This document shows positions 23,049 to 35,186 of a stretch of DNA of 64,000 nt, piece after piece; the first letter of the stretch is position 1; each line of letters begins with the position of its first letter. The stretch covers positions 42,864,766 through 42,928,765 of the forward strand of contig CM076147.1 in assembly GCA_038025085.1 (NCBI GenBank). Reading direction: 5' to 3'. The translations under genes were made by a program, and so were the position numbers. Source of the stretch: Tetragonia tetragonoides (Eukaryota > Streptophyta > Magnoliopsida > Caryophyllales > Aizoaceae). The notes below the pieces were generated by a model. That model saw only the letters and a program-made list of their open reading frames with translations, searched no databases and was not told the DNA's origin.

Positions 23049-26000
23049 ATCTAACCTGCATTTTCGCATAATCTATATTTTCTCCTCAGAAAAGATAGCA
23101 GGGAAAAAAATAAGAAGCGTTTTTTTTTTAATTTACACTCGGATTTTTTTTTTTTTAGAATATACAAAAGTCAAAAAAATGATTTTAGGTTTCGTAATTT
23201 TTAGATTCGGATGACCAGCCTTGGAATATATCGCCTTCAGAGACTGAACAAAAGGTTAGTTTTTGGTTATTTTGTTTTTCTTCGTTTTCAATTGTTTGTA
23301 AGAGTGGTTTTTGATTGACTGGCTGGAATGTAAATGTAATGCTTCAATTGTGGATTTTGGATTGAGCTGGAACTTGGTTGTTGGTCTAATTTATGTTTGA
23401 ATCACTTTGATGCTGCAGTTTTTATTTGAAATTAGCATTGAAGGTGGGAAGATTTGATTTGTAGTTTCGTGTTAATAATAACTAATAACAAGTGTGCTGT
23501 TTGGGTAAATTCAAGATGATTTTAGAATTTAGATTGTCAGGAAATATGAAATAATGAAATGCAAAGTGGAATTGCAGTTGCAGAGAAGAAGTTCCCCCTT
23601 TTTGGTATTAATAACCAGTACAAGGTGCACACTTTTTTGTAATTAAACAAAGAATTTCAGCCATCAGGAACTTGCACAAAAAATAAATAAATTGATTTAT
23701 AGAAAGGAAGGGCGATGGTGATATAGCGAGTTTGTCATCTAAACTAAAAGATTGGCAATGGGAGGAGCCGGTGAACATGTTGAGAGTATCAGGGATATCT
23801 GGACTGGAAATTGTGTTGTCAACAATTAACTTTCTATAGGTTTTTGGGAGTGCTGCGTACAATTCGTGGATGTTCTTGATCAAACAATCAATCTGTTTAG
23901 TTCATGATCATGAGTGGAACTTACTGATTAGATTTTGTGTCTGACACGGTTCTGATATGATTGTGCACCCCAATCTTAATTTCTTATACTTGTGGTAGTT
24001 CTCTATTGCTTATCCAACTAGCTTTTTGGTATTGTTTAGGCTGAGTCATTTTCTGAAGAACATATGTTTTCTGCTCATTGATTATAACAGGGCTCAAATG
24101 AGTCGAAGCAATTCAGGTGGAAACCACCAAGTATAGGAACAAAGCAGGAATGGCACGAGAGAATAAGGAATATTGGAAAAGGTAGAAAGGGAACCGAAGA
24201 AGTAGAGAAGGTTGAGAGTCCAAAGATGGCCTTCGCAATATTTGATGAAAACCTAATCCTATATAATGAGAAAGTTGCTCTTGAGGCAAAGGTGAGAAAT
24301 GTTTTTGTTGTCAATGTTAGGTTCTGTAATATCTAATTTAACTGTAAGAGCTAGTTTGGTAGACAGAAAATGAGAGGAAAGGAAAGGAAGGGAAGAGAAA
24401 TCTATTAACTTTCTCATGTTTGGTTTTAAAAATAAAAAGGAAGTGAAGGGACAAGAAAAGAAATGATGGGAAAGCTTTCCTATGAAATCCTCCATTTCCT
24501 TTCCTCCCAAATTGGTGGAATTTGGACGGAAAGTGAGTTTAAAACTGTCATTCATTTCCTTTCCTTCCAAATCCCATCAACCAAACAACAGAAAATGTTA
24601 TTTTCCTTTCAATTCCTTTTTATACAACCAAATTCAGGAAACATAATTCCTTTCCTTTCCTTTCTCTTCCCTTCTCTTCATTTCTTTTCCTTTCCAATCT
24701 ACCCAATATAACCAAACCAGATGTAAGGGTTTACGGCTTAGCTTGAAATCTTTCAAAATTGTCTGCAGCACCCTCCCTCCCCCCCCCCCCCCCCCCGGGG
24801 CTCTGATGAGCTTGCTGGATGCATACTCTAACTCAATTTGTCCTGGTATTTTCAGGGTCTTGATTCATCTTCGCCTACAGATGTTTCTGAAGCTACCAGT
24901 AAAGATACTATTCCACCTGCATCTGTGTTGAAACAGCTGGTAGTTGCTATTGAGTAAGTCGCTACTATCAGCCAATGAGTACTCTTTTCCAGATATGCTA
25001 TTTTGCCATTCTTTGTGGTAAAGTGTCACGTTATGATATAAAAGGTTTGCTGTATACATCAGCAAAACACTTATGAATCATTTTATCCCTTGATCTTGTA
25101 TTGGATTTAGAGTCATGTTATTTAATGCTCTGGATGCTGGCAGCCTGGCAATAGTTTCAAGTGTCTCCCACTGGTTTGATATTTCATATCTTTCTTGGCA
25201 AGATATGCAATTCTTTTTCTCAAGCAGTTTCCTTGAACTTTGTAAATCTAATATTCCGCTGTGCCTTGCTATCTTACACAATTTTCATTACTTTACAGAT
25301 CAGAAAGGAATTATCGGTCAGTCAAGGAATTTCTCACATCATCTAAAAGTTCTTCACCAGTCCGGGAAAGAGCAAGTCTGGGCATCTCTGCTGTGAAGTC
25401 GCTAGTTCTTCGGGGCAAGGAGGAAAAAGTTACCTCCGAGTTTGGTGACGATGAAGTATGGTCTTTTATCCAGTCTGTACTTGATGCAGGTAAGCACATA
25501 GCTGCATTCATGTTTAAGTACTCAGTTTTGAGATACCTATTATCCCTTGGTGATCTTTCACTTCCATTGTAATATTTGCAAGATATTCGCAGAGGGACTT
25601 ACTCCTTGTAGAAAGGTTGGGTTTTTCATTGAAACACTTCCTGGTACGGTAACTTTGCCTAGAGAAATTCATGGTGCTCCACCTGAAAGCTTGATAGTAA
25701 AAGTTTCTGAGGTCATTGGAAGCTTCAGAACGTTGAGGAAGATGGCATTATTTTGGTGCAGGATAGTTGCTGAAGTAAGTCAGTCACATATCTGGATAAT
25801 TTATCTTCATTTATCATCCTGTGATTACTTTGTTATATTTTTCTGCCGAGGATACATTAATTTGTCTGATTTGTTTGAGGTAATGTGGGCCTTTGAGCTG
25901 CAAGACTTCTACAAAATCATTGCATCATTGCTAATCTTACATTCAACTAGTAGAAATGAATAGGGAACTGCTTCTCGTGTTGACAAGAACTTGCTCAATT

Positions 26001-29000
26001 TCTGTGTGCAGATCAGAAGATTTTGGTTTGAAGAGCAATTTGTGCCTGGCATTCCTGTTGACCAAGTGCCGGATTTAAATTGCTGTTTATTGTATCAGCA
26101 GTTGCAACTTATAAACTGTTGCGTTTCTAGGAAGAAACGACGTGCTTTAGCTACCAATTCACTGGAATCTTTAATTGAAGAAGCTGGTTGTGATGCTGAT
26201 GGAGTGCCTTCATCAGTAGAAAGAATTACTTCAGGTTCTTTTCCATATGCTAAAACATTCACCGGGGAACTTGTTCTACGACTAGGAGCCATTCAGGCTG
26301 AAAATATGACTATGTTGGAATCTGGGGAGCCCATACATGCTCCCATGACACAGGTTTGAGTAATATAGTTTGTCTGATGATGTATTCATCTAGCTTGCTT
26401 CTGTTGTTGAGGTGTAACTGTACATCTACGAAATGCAGGAAGGACCCTTACTCACTGAAGATCTTGCCCGAGAAGCTGAAGAGTTTGTGCTGCGGACGGG
26501 GAGGTTAGCATGTACCCAAAATAACCTGTTTTTTGTAAATAATTTCTGTCTTCTAGCTTGAGAACCAAATTTTTGTTTACTCTACTACTGTTCTCAATGT
26601 CTGTCAAAAATAGTAAAAGTAGAAAGAGAGAAATTTAGGAAGCATCATTTGTTTGGAGCCAACACATTCCAGTTGTTGCAAGCATTATTCTTCTTACTTC
26701 TGTTTCCAAAGTTGTGTGAAGCCTAACATAATGCTTGCAGTTGTACCTTTACAAACGTCAATTTTATAACTTGTTTCATCTCTGATCTACAGTGTTGGCG
26801 CTGGTTGCTCCCAACTTCTTTCTGACATGCAGGCTTTCAAGGTATGTCCTGTGGTAAATAAATTATGATCTCTTCTGTTTTTCTTTTTGCATTTGATGTC
26901 TTAAATTGATGTGCACATGATTTTATCAGGCTGCAAATCCTGGATGTATTCTTGAAGACTTTGTAAGATGGCACTCTCCTCCTGATTGGACAGAAGAGTC
27001 TGGCAATGAATCTGATGCAAGTTCTTGTGGAGGTGATTCAACATCTTCGAGGGGCCGTTTAAGTTCTCGTATGCGGAAAGCAGGTTAGCTTGTCAGTTGG
27101 ACATGCCATTTACTCTTTTGTTAATTAGTTGACCATTTAGTTCTTTAGTCTATTGAACTGATGTATGGTATTAAGGAATTAAAGCATATAGCCAACTCCA
27201 CTTAATCAATCTGTAGAGGTGGTATGATTTGATTTGGTGTGATGGCTTTGAAAACCAACAATGTGCCGCTGTCTGGATCTATGGTTGATATGATTGTATT
27301 AGCAACGACTATATTCTTAAGCTTTATATTCTTTGCTTTTAGTCAGTGCTGACATTTGTTGAATACATGCATATTAACGGGTTGATTTTTCATGATTGTT
27401 CATACTTCATATCTTGTTACGTTGTGCATTCCTGCAATCCAGCATTTGCTTTAACATATACTCCCTCCATTTCACCAAGATGTTTACACTTTATTTTTCA
27501 AGGTCAAAGTTCACAAACTTTGACCATGAATTAGTGAAAAAATACAAAGATTTATAATGTAAAAATGCTATTGTTAGATTCATCTTGAAAAATACTTTTG
27601 AAAAATTATAATTTTATAATTTATATATGCATAGAATTACAATTATCTACGGTCAAAGTGATGCATTGGAGACCGTGAAAAAACAAATGTAAACATCTTC
27701 ATGCAACGGAGGAAGTATCATATATGGTAATGTCGTAAATCAGTTAATGTGAATCAAGTTATATTCCTCCTGTTTCTTGTGTCCAAACTCGATGTCCTCA
27801 ATAGTCAATATGGTTATGAACTCCAGGAAACTACTGTAAACGCTATTAGCTGCAGCTCTGTTGTCTGTTGATGCTTATGCTATGGTATATCTTGCAAATT
27901 GGTGTGAGTTTATATGTATGCGTCAACAGATATTTTGAATCTCCTTGTTTGATCATTCTCTGGAGAAAATTGGACTGCCTTCCTCAAATGCGAGGATGTG
28001 ACTATCTTAAAAATTCATTAGCAAGCTAGCAGCTACTTTATCCAATATTTTATTTAAGTGGGAAAAGGGGAATAGCAAAAGATTATTGGCTGAGTTCCAT
28101 TAACTTATGGGGACAAGTTAATTGCATTTTGAAATTAGAAAGGAGAAAGCTCACTTTGGGATCGAGTAAATCGTTATCGTGTGATCATATGCATTTCAAT
28201 ACTCGATGGAGCTACTCTGAGACCTATTCTGGAGGTCATTAGTCAGAGCTCTTAGGGTACCTGTAGGTTTTCCTGCCTGTTAACTTCAGGGCCAAAAAGA
28301 AAATAGAAAACTTTAGGGCCCGTGGGATTAGTCGAGCAAAACTCGGACATCCATGTTATATGGCATGTGCTAGATTTATCACTAAAGCATTGTCTATCGA
28401 GTGAAAAGTGCTCTCTGCTTGGCTGGCTTTCTAATGGAAAGTTTGTCTTGCACTTGTGTTTTTCAAGTATAGAAGTTTAAGGGGTGCTATGTTCTCTGTT
28501 TTATTGGAAAAATGTGTAATCGTTTGTTAATCTTTAGGTAATTTGTGGCGCGAACTCTGGGAAACTGCCAAGCCTGTGCCTGCTGTTAGACAAGCACCCC
28601 TTTTTGATGAGGATTTGGCAGTGTACGTTGGACCAGTAGTATGTTAGATGCTTGGTCGGATTTTCATGTTACCATTTTTCTTTATTATTATATATCTGTC
28701 TAACTGGAAGAATGTGATGCATTCTACAGGGAAGGTGTTCTCAACACATTAGAAGAAATATCTCCGTTTCAACTATTTGGCCAGCTTTTCCTGTCGTTGG
28801 TAAGTTTCAATAATTCCATTATGCTACCTTATCTCTGACTCTCAGAGAATCAATCATTGTGCCTATTACTAATTCTCTGGGTTTCAGCTTGGTTTAGGAT
28901 TTGTGATTGCCGAAGCAAAGCTTTCCACAGATGAGAATATAGTAAAACTATTCTATGAATGTAAAGATTATGTAGTTGCCTCATGTCAAGGGGCAGCGTG

Positions 29001-29671
29001 GACGGAGAAAATTGATGATCTCTGCCAGGTAATCCTTACAACAACTGGAATGCTTTGGTTTTAAACTTGAATACATGCTGAATTGCTGACTGCTACCAAG
29101 TATCAACATCCGTTTGTTTGATTGATGTGGATTTGTCCCCGGTGAACTTAGAAAAAGAAATGTCGATTACAGAAAAGGGCAAGGAAAATAGAAAATAATG
29201 TAATCTTATAAAGAACTTATACGGAAGGGGAAGATGAACCAAAATCATGTACATGTTACTGTAACCAACTGATCCAGTATTCCTGTAGATATGAGTCTGT
29301 TTATGTAGGATATCGCGAACATTTTGTGACTATTTGAATTTATTGAGCAGGTTTATGAAACAGTAGAAGCAATGTTTATCCGGCCAGAGGATGTCACGAA
29401 GATGATAAAGCAACCTGAAGATGCAAATGCTGGTGAGGAGCCTAAACATCGGTTTAAGAAATTAACCCAAATATTTGGCCGCAAAATTAAGTTGAAAAAA
29501 TTAGCCTCAGAGGACCAGAACCCAGAAAACAATCAATCCCGTCAGACGTTTTCAAACTTCTTTGATAGCAAGTCATCCTTATTCTCAAAGAAGCCCCCTA
29601 AGCCTGAAAGCACACCACCCCCTGCTAACAAGCCCTCTGTAACAGATGAAAATGACTGGACAGTTGTTTGA
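22891..29671 (+). CDS. RAB3GAP1: Rab3 GTPase-activating protein catalytic subunit (plant type)
   Basis: There are 14 exons: 22891-22990, 23205-23254, 24091-24291, 24856-24953, 25299-25489, 25593-25774, 26012-26353, 26439-26503, 26793-26841, 26930-27083, 28538-28622, 28730-28799, 28888-29028 and 29351-29671. All phases agree and total 2049 nt (682 residues). The family signature is around exon 7: IPVDQVPDLNCCLLYQQLQL followed by the basic SRKKRRAL. Exon 10 has CILEDFVRWHSPPDW, and exon 14 VYETVEAMFIRPEDVTKMIK before a Lys/Pro-rich tail. The animal protein pairs with a non-catalytic subunit and acts on Rab3/Rab18 in membrane traffic and autophagy. The plant role is inferred. Introns hold two MITEs and a CT repeat. 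No frame defect was seen. Confidence 0.88.
22999..23048. repeat. (CT)n tract in intron 1 of the Rab3GAP gene
   Basis: An almost pure CT repeat of about 48 bp starts 9 bp after the exon 1 donor. CT tracts near plant transcription starts can act as regulatory sites; here it may only be a microsatellite. Confidence 0.9.
24348..24723. mobile_element. Tourist/Harbinger-like MITE in Rab3GAP intron 3
   Basis: The ends gagctagtttggt and accaaaccagatg are inverted, each flanked by TAA (24345-24347, 24724-24726), the usual TWA target of PIF/Harbinger. The arms are long inverted ggaaagg/cctttcc-rich stretches, so the RNA could fold back. Confidence 0.65.
27461..27715. mobile_element. Stowaway-like MITE, copy 3, in Rab3GAP intron 10
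   Basis: Ends CTCCCTCCATTTC and complement of CTTCCTCCGTTGC, flanked by TA (27459-27460, 27716-27717). It has the family interior with acggtcaaagtg and gagaccgtgaaaaa. Its outer arms diverge from the other copies (gatgtttaca instead of tcctaaacg). Confidence 0.85.
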
Positions 29672-30089
29672 GCAGTTGATGCCAATTGTAAATTATGTGG
29701 AGTTATTATTCATTAAAATTTGAATATATTTTTTTGTTCAACAACAATGCTCTACATGAATGAAAAGGGTTTTTGGTGTTCATGCATTAGCTCCAACTTG
29801 CATTTAGTACTGGGAGCTTCTACGGTGGGAATATCTACACATTAGTAACCTTTTAGAAACTCATTTTCAATCACCAATAATCAGCATTATGAAGTTACCA
29901 AATGCCATCTGGATGTTACCTAGTAGTAGCTACATAACATATCTACAAAAAAAATATGACATCATAACACTTTTGAATAAAGAAAGAGGAATAAAAATAA
30001 AGAAGCTCAATATTATACTCCATTCTAGTGATGCCTATAAGAAACTTGGGGTAGATAGGGCATTGGCGCATCCTCGCACATTCCGTTCC

Positions 30090-30948
30090 CTATTTGGGCT
30101 TGGTGCTGTTAAAACCTCGTTTGCTGGACCTCGAGCGCGCTTTCCCCTCATCCTCAGACTCACTTTGGCCAGGCTTCTCAGTTTCATCTACTTGATCGGC
30201 CTCCCAACTTTTGGACACAATTTGTGGCACCACAAAGTTGGCCATCAAGTAAAAAAACACCAACAATGCACTGCAATTCAAATTGGAAGGAGCAACGTCA
30301 TTAAAAATTTAGAATAAATCCATCCTATAAGCTTTCCTATGGCCTACTTACATCAACAACAAAAAAATCATCATATGGATGAACCAATGTTCACCACATT
30401 ATTCTATACTCTGGTTTTATGACCGTTGAGGTTTTCGTTATAAAGATTATTTATTATGTATTAGCTTACATAATAATCAACAAAAGAGCAAGTCTTGTGT
30501 AAGACCAACTTACAAAAAAAATAGGGTCACTATATAGAAATGTAGGGATCACTTGATATGAGTCGTGACGTGACTCTTGTTTCACTAAAAAGTGATACTC
30601 GTCTTATCAAAAGTTACAATAAGACATCTTAAAACAAGTTTTTGTGATAATGTAAAAAGAGGGAGAATACCTTGTCTGGAGGAAAACGATAATATCTGGA
30701 GGTTTGGCAACAGCAGCAAGGAGGGTGAGAGAAGAAGTAGGAAAATCCTCCACATTTAAAGGCAAAACTCGTGAAACAATGTTACCATTTTGTCTTTGCT
30801 GATGAACACTGCACCACCCTATTGACTTGCCACAGAGGAGCCAAGAGAGACGATTGCCGGTTCTTATACCATTATTATTATTGTTATTATAATGCCAAAG
30901 ATTCAAGTGATGATGAATAGCTGGAGAATTAAAGTGAATGCAGCTCAT
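30090..30948 (-). CDS. Small single-pass membrane protein, possibly plastid-targeted
   Basis: Exon 1 is 30948-30671 and exon 2 is 30270-30090. They join within a Ser codon (ACA-AG/T-GCA) and give 152 residues. The start chosen is the first true ATG; the frame is open three codons further but from a TTG. The first ~60 residues are rich in Asn, His, Ser and Arg with few acidic residues, as in a transit peptide. A hydrophobic segment, SALLVFFYLMANFVVPQIV, is followed by an acidic-then-basic tail (DETEKPGQSESEDEGKARSR) ending STKPK. This resembles a conserved plant family of unknown function, perhaps that of Arabidopsis At5g16660/At3g02900, but the match is from memory and tentative. The gene is convergent with the Rab3GAP gene, 418 bp from its stop. 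Confidence 0.7.
30487..30610. repeat. Dispersed repeat family R1, inverted copy
   Basis: The complement of this stretch matches 31951-32093 over most of its length, including tctatatagtgac and gttggtct(t/c)acac. It falls in the intron of the small membrane-protein gene. Confidence 0.5.
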
Positions 30949-31299
30949 CACCACCAAATAGTTTCGATTCTCTCTCCTCCAAGCAGTATCTGATTATCTG
31001 ATTTTTATTATTTGTGGATGACGATGATTGATGAGTGGAGTAGAGGGAGGATAAAGCAAAATCAGATACTCTACTAGTTCGACTTCTTTTGCCGTGTCCA
31101 CTGTCCAGGCTCTCAATAGGAAGAAGGGATGGCGCAAATGTTGTAACTATGGGCTATGGGCCTATGGCCTATTTTAAGAAAACAAAAAAGTTGGTTCCAA
31201 CAGTCCATGCCAAGCAAAATGCTGAACTGTGGGGAACCATTATTATGGGCCACCTCCTGCGCAAAAAAAAAAAAAAAAAAAAAAAGGTTAAGTGGGTCT

Positions 31300-31555
31300 G
31301 GTCGGGTTGGGGTGGGTCATAATTGTGGATGGGTCGGATCGATCATAGTCCGGCTCATTTTGGCCCGTTTAAAATATAAAGGTGTTTTTTTTTTTTAAAT
31401 TCAGTGGGTTGACCCATTTGTAACCCAGTATGACCAGTCTAACTTTTAAATGGGTTGGCCAATTTTGACCCGCTCATTTACAATTGTAAACGGCTTATGG
31501 CCCACTGGGTAGTGGGCGGGGTCAGGTCGGCTACATGGGCCCCTCCCATTTATCC
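31300..31555. repeat. GGGTC-rich degenerate repeat
   Basis: Dense gggtc, gggtt and gaccc words follow an A-run (31262-31285). It is the same kind of sequence as 55024-55310. No unit length is constant. Confidence 0.4.
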
Positions 31556-31608
31556 AGGTCTGATCTACCTATAACCTTCAGATAGGTCGTTTTTTGCAGT
31601 GGCTCTAA

Positions 31609-31904
31609 GGTGGTGTTTACTTGCTTGCAATCAAATGCAATGCAATGCAATCACTTTATAAGGTAAATGAGAAGTGGAAAAAGGAAAAAGGGGAGGAAGG
31701 AGATAGAAAAAGTAAGATTGATTACACCATCCAAACTAATCATCATTACATGTGAAAAGTTGAGCAATTGTGATTACAATGGATAATGCAATCAACCCCA
31801 CTTTTCCTATCCCTCTCCTCCCACTCCTTCACTTTTCACCCTACATTTACTTTATAAAATGATTGCAATGCATTGAATTTGATTGCAACCAAGTAAATGA
31901 GGCC
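31609..31904. mobile_element. Tourist-like MITE
   Basis: Left end ggtggtgtttacttgcttgc and right end gcaaccaagtaaatgaggcc are inverted repeats, continuing through aatcaaatgcaatgca. TAA flanks both sides (31606-31608, 31905-31907). The 296-bp length fits non-autonomous PIF/Harbinger elements. Confidence 0.8.
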
Positions 31905-31950
31905 TAAGTTCTGATTAATTGAGTTAATATTTATATTGTTAACGACACAA

Positions 31951-32093
31951 AAACTTCTATAAGATGGTCTTTTCGTAAAATTTGATGAGACGAGCGTCAC
32001 TTTTCAACGAAATAAGGGTCTTGCTCACCATAAGTAACCCCTACAATTCTATATAGTGACTCCATTTTTCTCTGAGTTGGTCTCACACTTATT
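31951..32093. repeat. Dispersed repeat family R1, best copy
   Basis: It starts cttctataagatggtctt, has the core taacccctacaattctatat and ends gagttggtctcacactta. Related copies lie at 30487 (inverted) and 11382. Ends carrying gtctt/agac words suggest weak terminal inverted repeats. Confidence 0.5.
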
Positions 32094-32113
32094 GTATCAA
32101 CGATCATATTATT

Positions 32114-32132
32114 CTTTCAAAAAAAAAAAAAA
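32114..32132 (+). mobile_element. Micro-retroposon (ctttc plus poly-A)
   Basis: ctttc and 14 A residues separate perfect copies of atcatattatt (32103-32113 and 32133-32143). Confidence 0.6.
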
Positions 32133-32149
32133 ATCATATTATTACTCTT

Positions 32150-33318
32150 TGTAAAAAAAAAAAAAATTGCTTTTGTAAAGGAAACCTTAAAGATGGATGG
32201 AAACATGTCTGAAATAAAAATTATTGTTGGTGTTGTGCAAAGCTTTAAACGAGAGGCTTAGGATCATTCCCACAAACATTGTAGCTTAAACTAGCTGAGA
32301 TCACCCCAAGCTAATTAATTATTGAGCAATTTCCACCGACAATATGTTCTGGAATGCTTTAAACCAAAGGCTTCAATGTCTATTACTAATCCATATCCAC
32401 CAATTTTTACCCAACATTGGGATTACATTGTTTGTGTCATTTTTGGCTATCCTATTATTATGGCACCCAACAATGAGCACAGTTGTTGCTAATAACAAGT
32501 GGGTAAACAGAGTGTGCTACAGTAATTATGTTGGATGGATTTAATTAATGATCATAATCTTAATTATCTCAATCTGGGCTATTATATTGAAAGTCGAAAC
32601 CAAATGCTAGCTGTATAAATAAAAGAATTGATTGATTGAATTATGTGTGAAAGATCATCAAGTAGAAAATTTGCAAAGAAATTCATTATGACACCAACCA
32701 TGCTAAATGCACTTCAGTTTAAGCCACTATGGCATTCATACTAGTACAATGGAAACAACTTTACGGATCTTGAACCAAATTATTAGGCGCATTAATACAC
32801 AATGAAGACAACTATACTAATGATTTTAGATTTAAATTTAAATTTAAATTTATGAATTCATTGACCAAATTTTCATACAGTCGGACTTTTTTTGGGTCAC
32901 ATCCTGATCGTTGAGGTAATGTTAGAGGGGAGTATACATCATCATGCTGTTAATTACTTTCTTTTTTTCCCCTCTAATCGCCATCCTTTAATTTAGACAA
33001 AATTGTTGATTTTCTTGCAGTGGACATATCTAATCGAAAGTTGTGGTGGATGTTTAGTAATTGAAAACTGACATTGATGTATGCATGTGATAATGTATGT
33101 GTACCACGCACAAACTCTTTTTTGAAGCAGGTCTAGATAAGAAGAGCTTTACTTTATAGTTTCGGAGGATGTAGAGAGTACTTCAAATTAATTAACTTTA
33201 TATAAAGTTTAATTAAAGAGTGTTCCTTCCTTTATTAAATAAGCTCCCACAAGTGTTAAAGTCTCTCAACTCATATGATCAAGATCAAGAGCATCCAAAG
33301 TACCAATTCTCAACAAAT
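32150..33318. other. Spacer without recognised genes
   Basis: AT-rich sequence with only short chance frames. Nothing was bounded here apart from the micro-insertion at its left edge and the SINE at its right. Confidence 0.6.
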
Positions 33319-33334
33319 TTGATGTGATTTGCAT

Positions 33335-33561
33335 TTTATTTTTTTTTATGAGGTAAGGAGGCCCGCTCTCAGGCTTAACCGTTTAAGGCCCAAGAGTTTA
33401 GTGGGCAGACATTGGGGGGTGGGGGGGGGGGGGGGGTGGGAAGGAGGAGGGGGATTAAGGGGAAATGGATCCCAAATGCCCCTAGTGGAATTTAAACCTT
33501 GGTGGTGGGTAAGGAAAATCAAAATTCAAGCCACTAGACCAACCTATGTTCAATATGTTGG
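33335..33561 (-). mobile_element. tRNA-derived SINE with 16-bp target duplication
   Basis: The insert lies between perfect copies of ttgatgtgatttgcat (33319-33334 and 33562-33577). On the minus strand it begins with an A-box-like tggtctagtggc and a B-box-like ggtttaaattcc, and ends near a T-rich plus-strand stretch (poly-A on minus). A G-run of more than 20 bases (33414-33436) lies inside it. Confidence 0.75.
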
Positions 33562-33601
33562 TTGATGTGATTTGCATGTACATTCGAAATGGTATATATC
33601 G

Positions 33602-34320
33602 GCTTGACGTCATACTTGTATGAGGCGGCGTCTCATCTTGAGGCCGCCTCATACGAAATTTTGTTTAATACTTGTTAAACTTACAAAGTACGTAATAATC
33701 TCTAGCAAAATAAAAAAAAATAATAAAAAATTGTACAAGTAAATGGAAATATTAGCAATTTTCCAACTAGTTCTGCATTTTCCTTCTTTCTTTCCCCCTT
33801 TTTTTCTGAAGGAACTAGTCAATTTATCGAACCTATTCTTTTCTTTTCTTTCATGAGGGAAACAACTTTCTTGCTTAGTCCTGAATCTCCTGATACTCGT
33901 ATTTACTGGTTTGGGTGGGTGTTGTCGATCAACGTAACAACTGTGACATGTGAACTTTATTTGTACCGGCTGACTTTCTTATTATTTGGGGCATTAATTA
34001 TGGTATATGCTTGGCAAACCTAGCGCCATCAAAGTTGCTAGATCGAGGTAGGAGGAAAGTTCTACCACAATTATGAAATCCCTAGCTACTCGATCTAATA
34101 CAAGTACTATTATTGCTTCAATAACAAATGATGATCATTGCACCAAAAAAACAAAAAACAAATGATGATCAAATTCCAAATTTAGCATACCTCTTTTGTA
34201 AATAAAATCAACGGCTGCGAATGTTATGGTTGAATTAAGTTACAAATGCGCCAAAATAATGCCTCTTATGAGGCCGCCTCAACATGAGACCACCGGTTCA
34301 CCGCCTCATACGAGTTTTTG
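33602..34320. repeat. Pair of palindromic GAGGCGG blocks in inverted orientation
   Basis: The block at 33618-33655 (gtatgaggcggcgtctcatc...gccgcctcatacg) is itself a palindrome. The block at 34262-34315 is its inverted relative, with an extra accaccggttc segment. They may be the ends of one roughly 700-bp DNA element or two separate fold-back elements. No target duplication was found. Confidence 0.4.
34138..34156 (+). mobile_element. Micro-retroposon (ttgcacc plus A-rich tail)
   Basis: ttgcacc and an A-rich tail separate perfect copies of aacaaatgatgatca (34123-34137 and 34157-34171). The GCACC-A end equals that of the insert at 4041. Confidence 0.7.
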
Positions 34321-34594
34321 TGTATATGCACGCACCTTTAAGTATTAGAGTACTACATATGCATATGCGTTGCATTTCGATGATAAAGGGTAAACTGATG
34401 AGGCATAGTGATGTTCCTATGTACAGTGTTATGATGATGACAAATAAACTAGTCATGTATGTGTAATGTTAGTTGTATTGTGTGTTTGTTAGTAGTTGCT
34501 TTAATGGTTATGGAATGAAGCAGCTCATGTTCATAATTTCCTACGTACTCTGTAGAATAATGTAGATGACATGTAAGTAGATAGAGGATCAAAA

Positions 34595-34754
34595 TCTTTA
34601 ACCAAGGTCGAGAATTCGAATCTTGCATTGGGCATGGGGTAGCTTTAAAATTCCTGGCCAGCTGTCTCACCCTTTGAGGTGTCTACAAGCCAGCGCGGGA
34701 AAATAGTCACTGTTGTCGACGGTGAAACCCCTTGGTCGTGAACCAAAAAAACAA
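34595..34754 (+). mobile_element. 5'-truncated SINE, family S1
   Basis: The insert lies between perfect copies of agatagaggatcaaaa (34579-34594 and 34755-34770). It has a B-box-like gagaattcgaatcttg and ends gtgaacc plus an A-rich tail. It matches the longer copy at 54269-54474 (opposite strand) over ctttaaccaaggtcgag, gccagctgtctca and agtcactgt, so it lacks the 5' tRNA-like head. Confidence 0.8.
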
Positions 34755-35034
34755 AGATAGAGGATCAAAAATACCAAAAATATATGTATGGTCCAAATAT
34801 TATGAACCTTGTATTACTGTCAGAAACTCAGATAGATCAGAACTAAAAAAAGCTAGTAGCTTTGCAAGTTGGGTTAATTTCAAACAAAGCAGTTGAAGGC
34901 ATTAAAGTGTTCCAACACGGTTTGAAGATGAAAAGATGAACAACCATACATTAATTAGAACTCATCTCTCAACCGTTCCAAAGCTTTGTTTCTCTCTAAG
35001 CCTCACATTGTGAATGAAATGGCTTTCATTAATT

Positions 35035-35069
35035 TTTTTTTTTTTTTTTTTTTTTTTGGGATAATTAAG
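35035..35069 (-). mobile_element. Micro-retroposon in the promoter of the first glycine-rich gene
   Basis: On the minus strand it reads acttaattatccc plus a 23-base poly(A), between perfect copies of tggctttcattaatt (35020-35034 and 35070-35084). The end taattatc-A resembles the tail of the retroposon at 52601. It lies 22 bp upstream of the TATA box. Confidence 0.65.
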
Positions 35070-35090
35070 TGGCTTTCATTAATTCATCTC

Positions 35091-35098
35091 TATATAAA
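35091..35098 (+). promoter_or_regulatory. TATA box of glycine-rich gene 1
   Basis: tatataaa followed by ccctacttcgtacc is conserved with the paralogue (40566-40573). Upstream both genes also share cagttgaa(g/a)gcatta, ccaacacg and a MYB-type ctcaaccgtt. Confidence 0.8.
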
Positions 35099-35186
35099 CC
35101 CTACTTCGTACCACCACTTCTCATCCCAATCTCAAGTCATCTAAACAATTATTATTAGGCTTAATTCAATTTCCATAAAGTCAAAG

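Noticed and set aside
24780..24797. C-run near the start of Rab3GAP exon 4, considered as an assembly fault
   Set aside because: It lies fully within the intron, and the flanking exon phases agree, so there is no reason to doubt the gene model.
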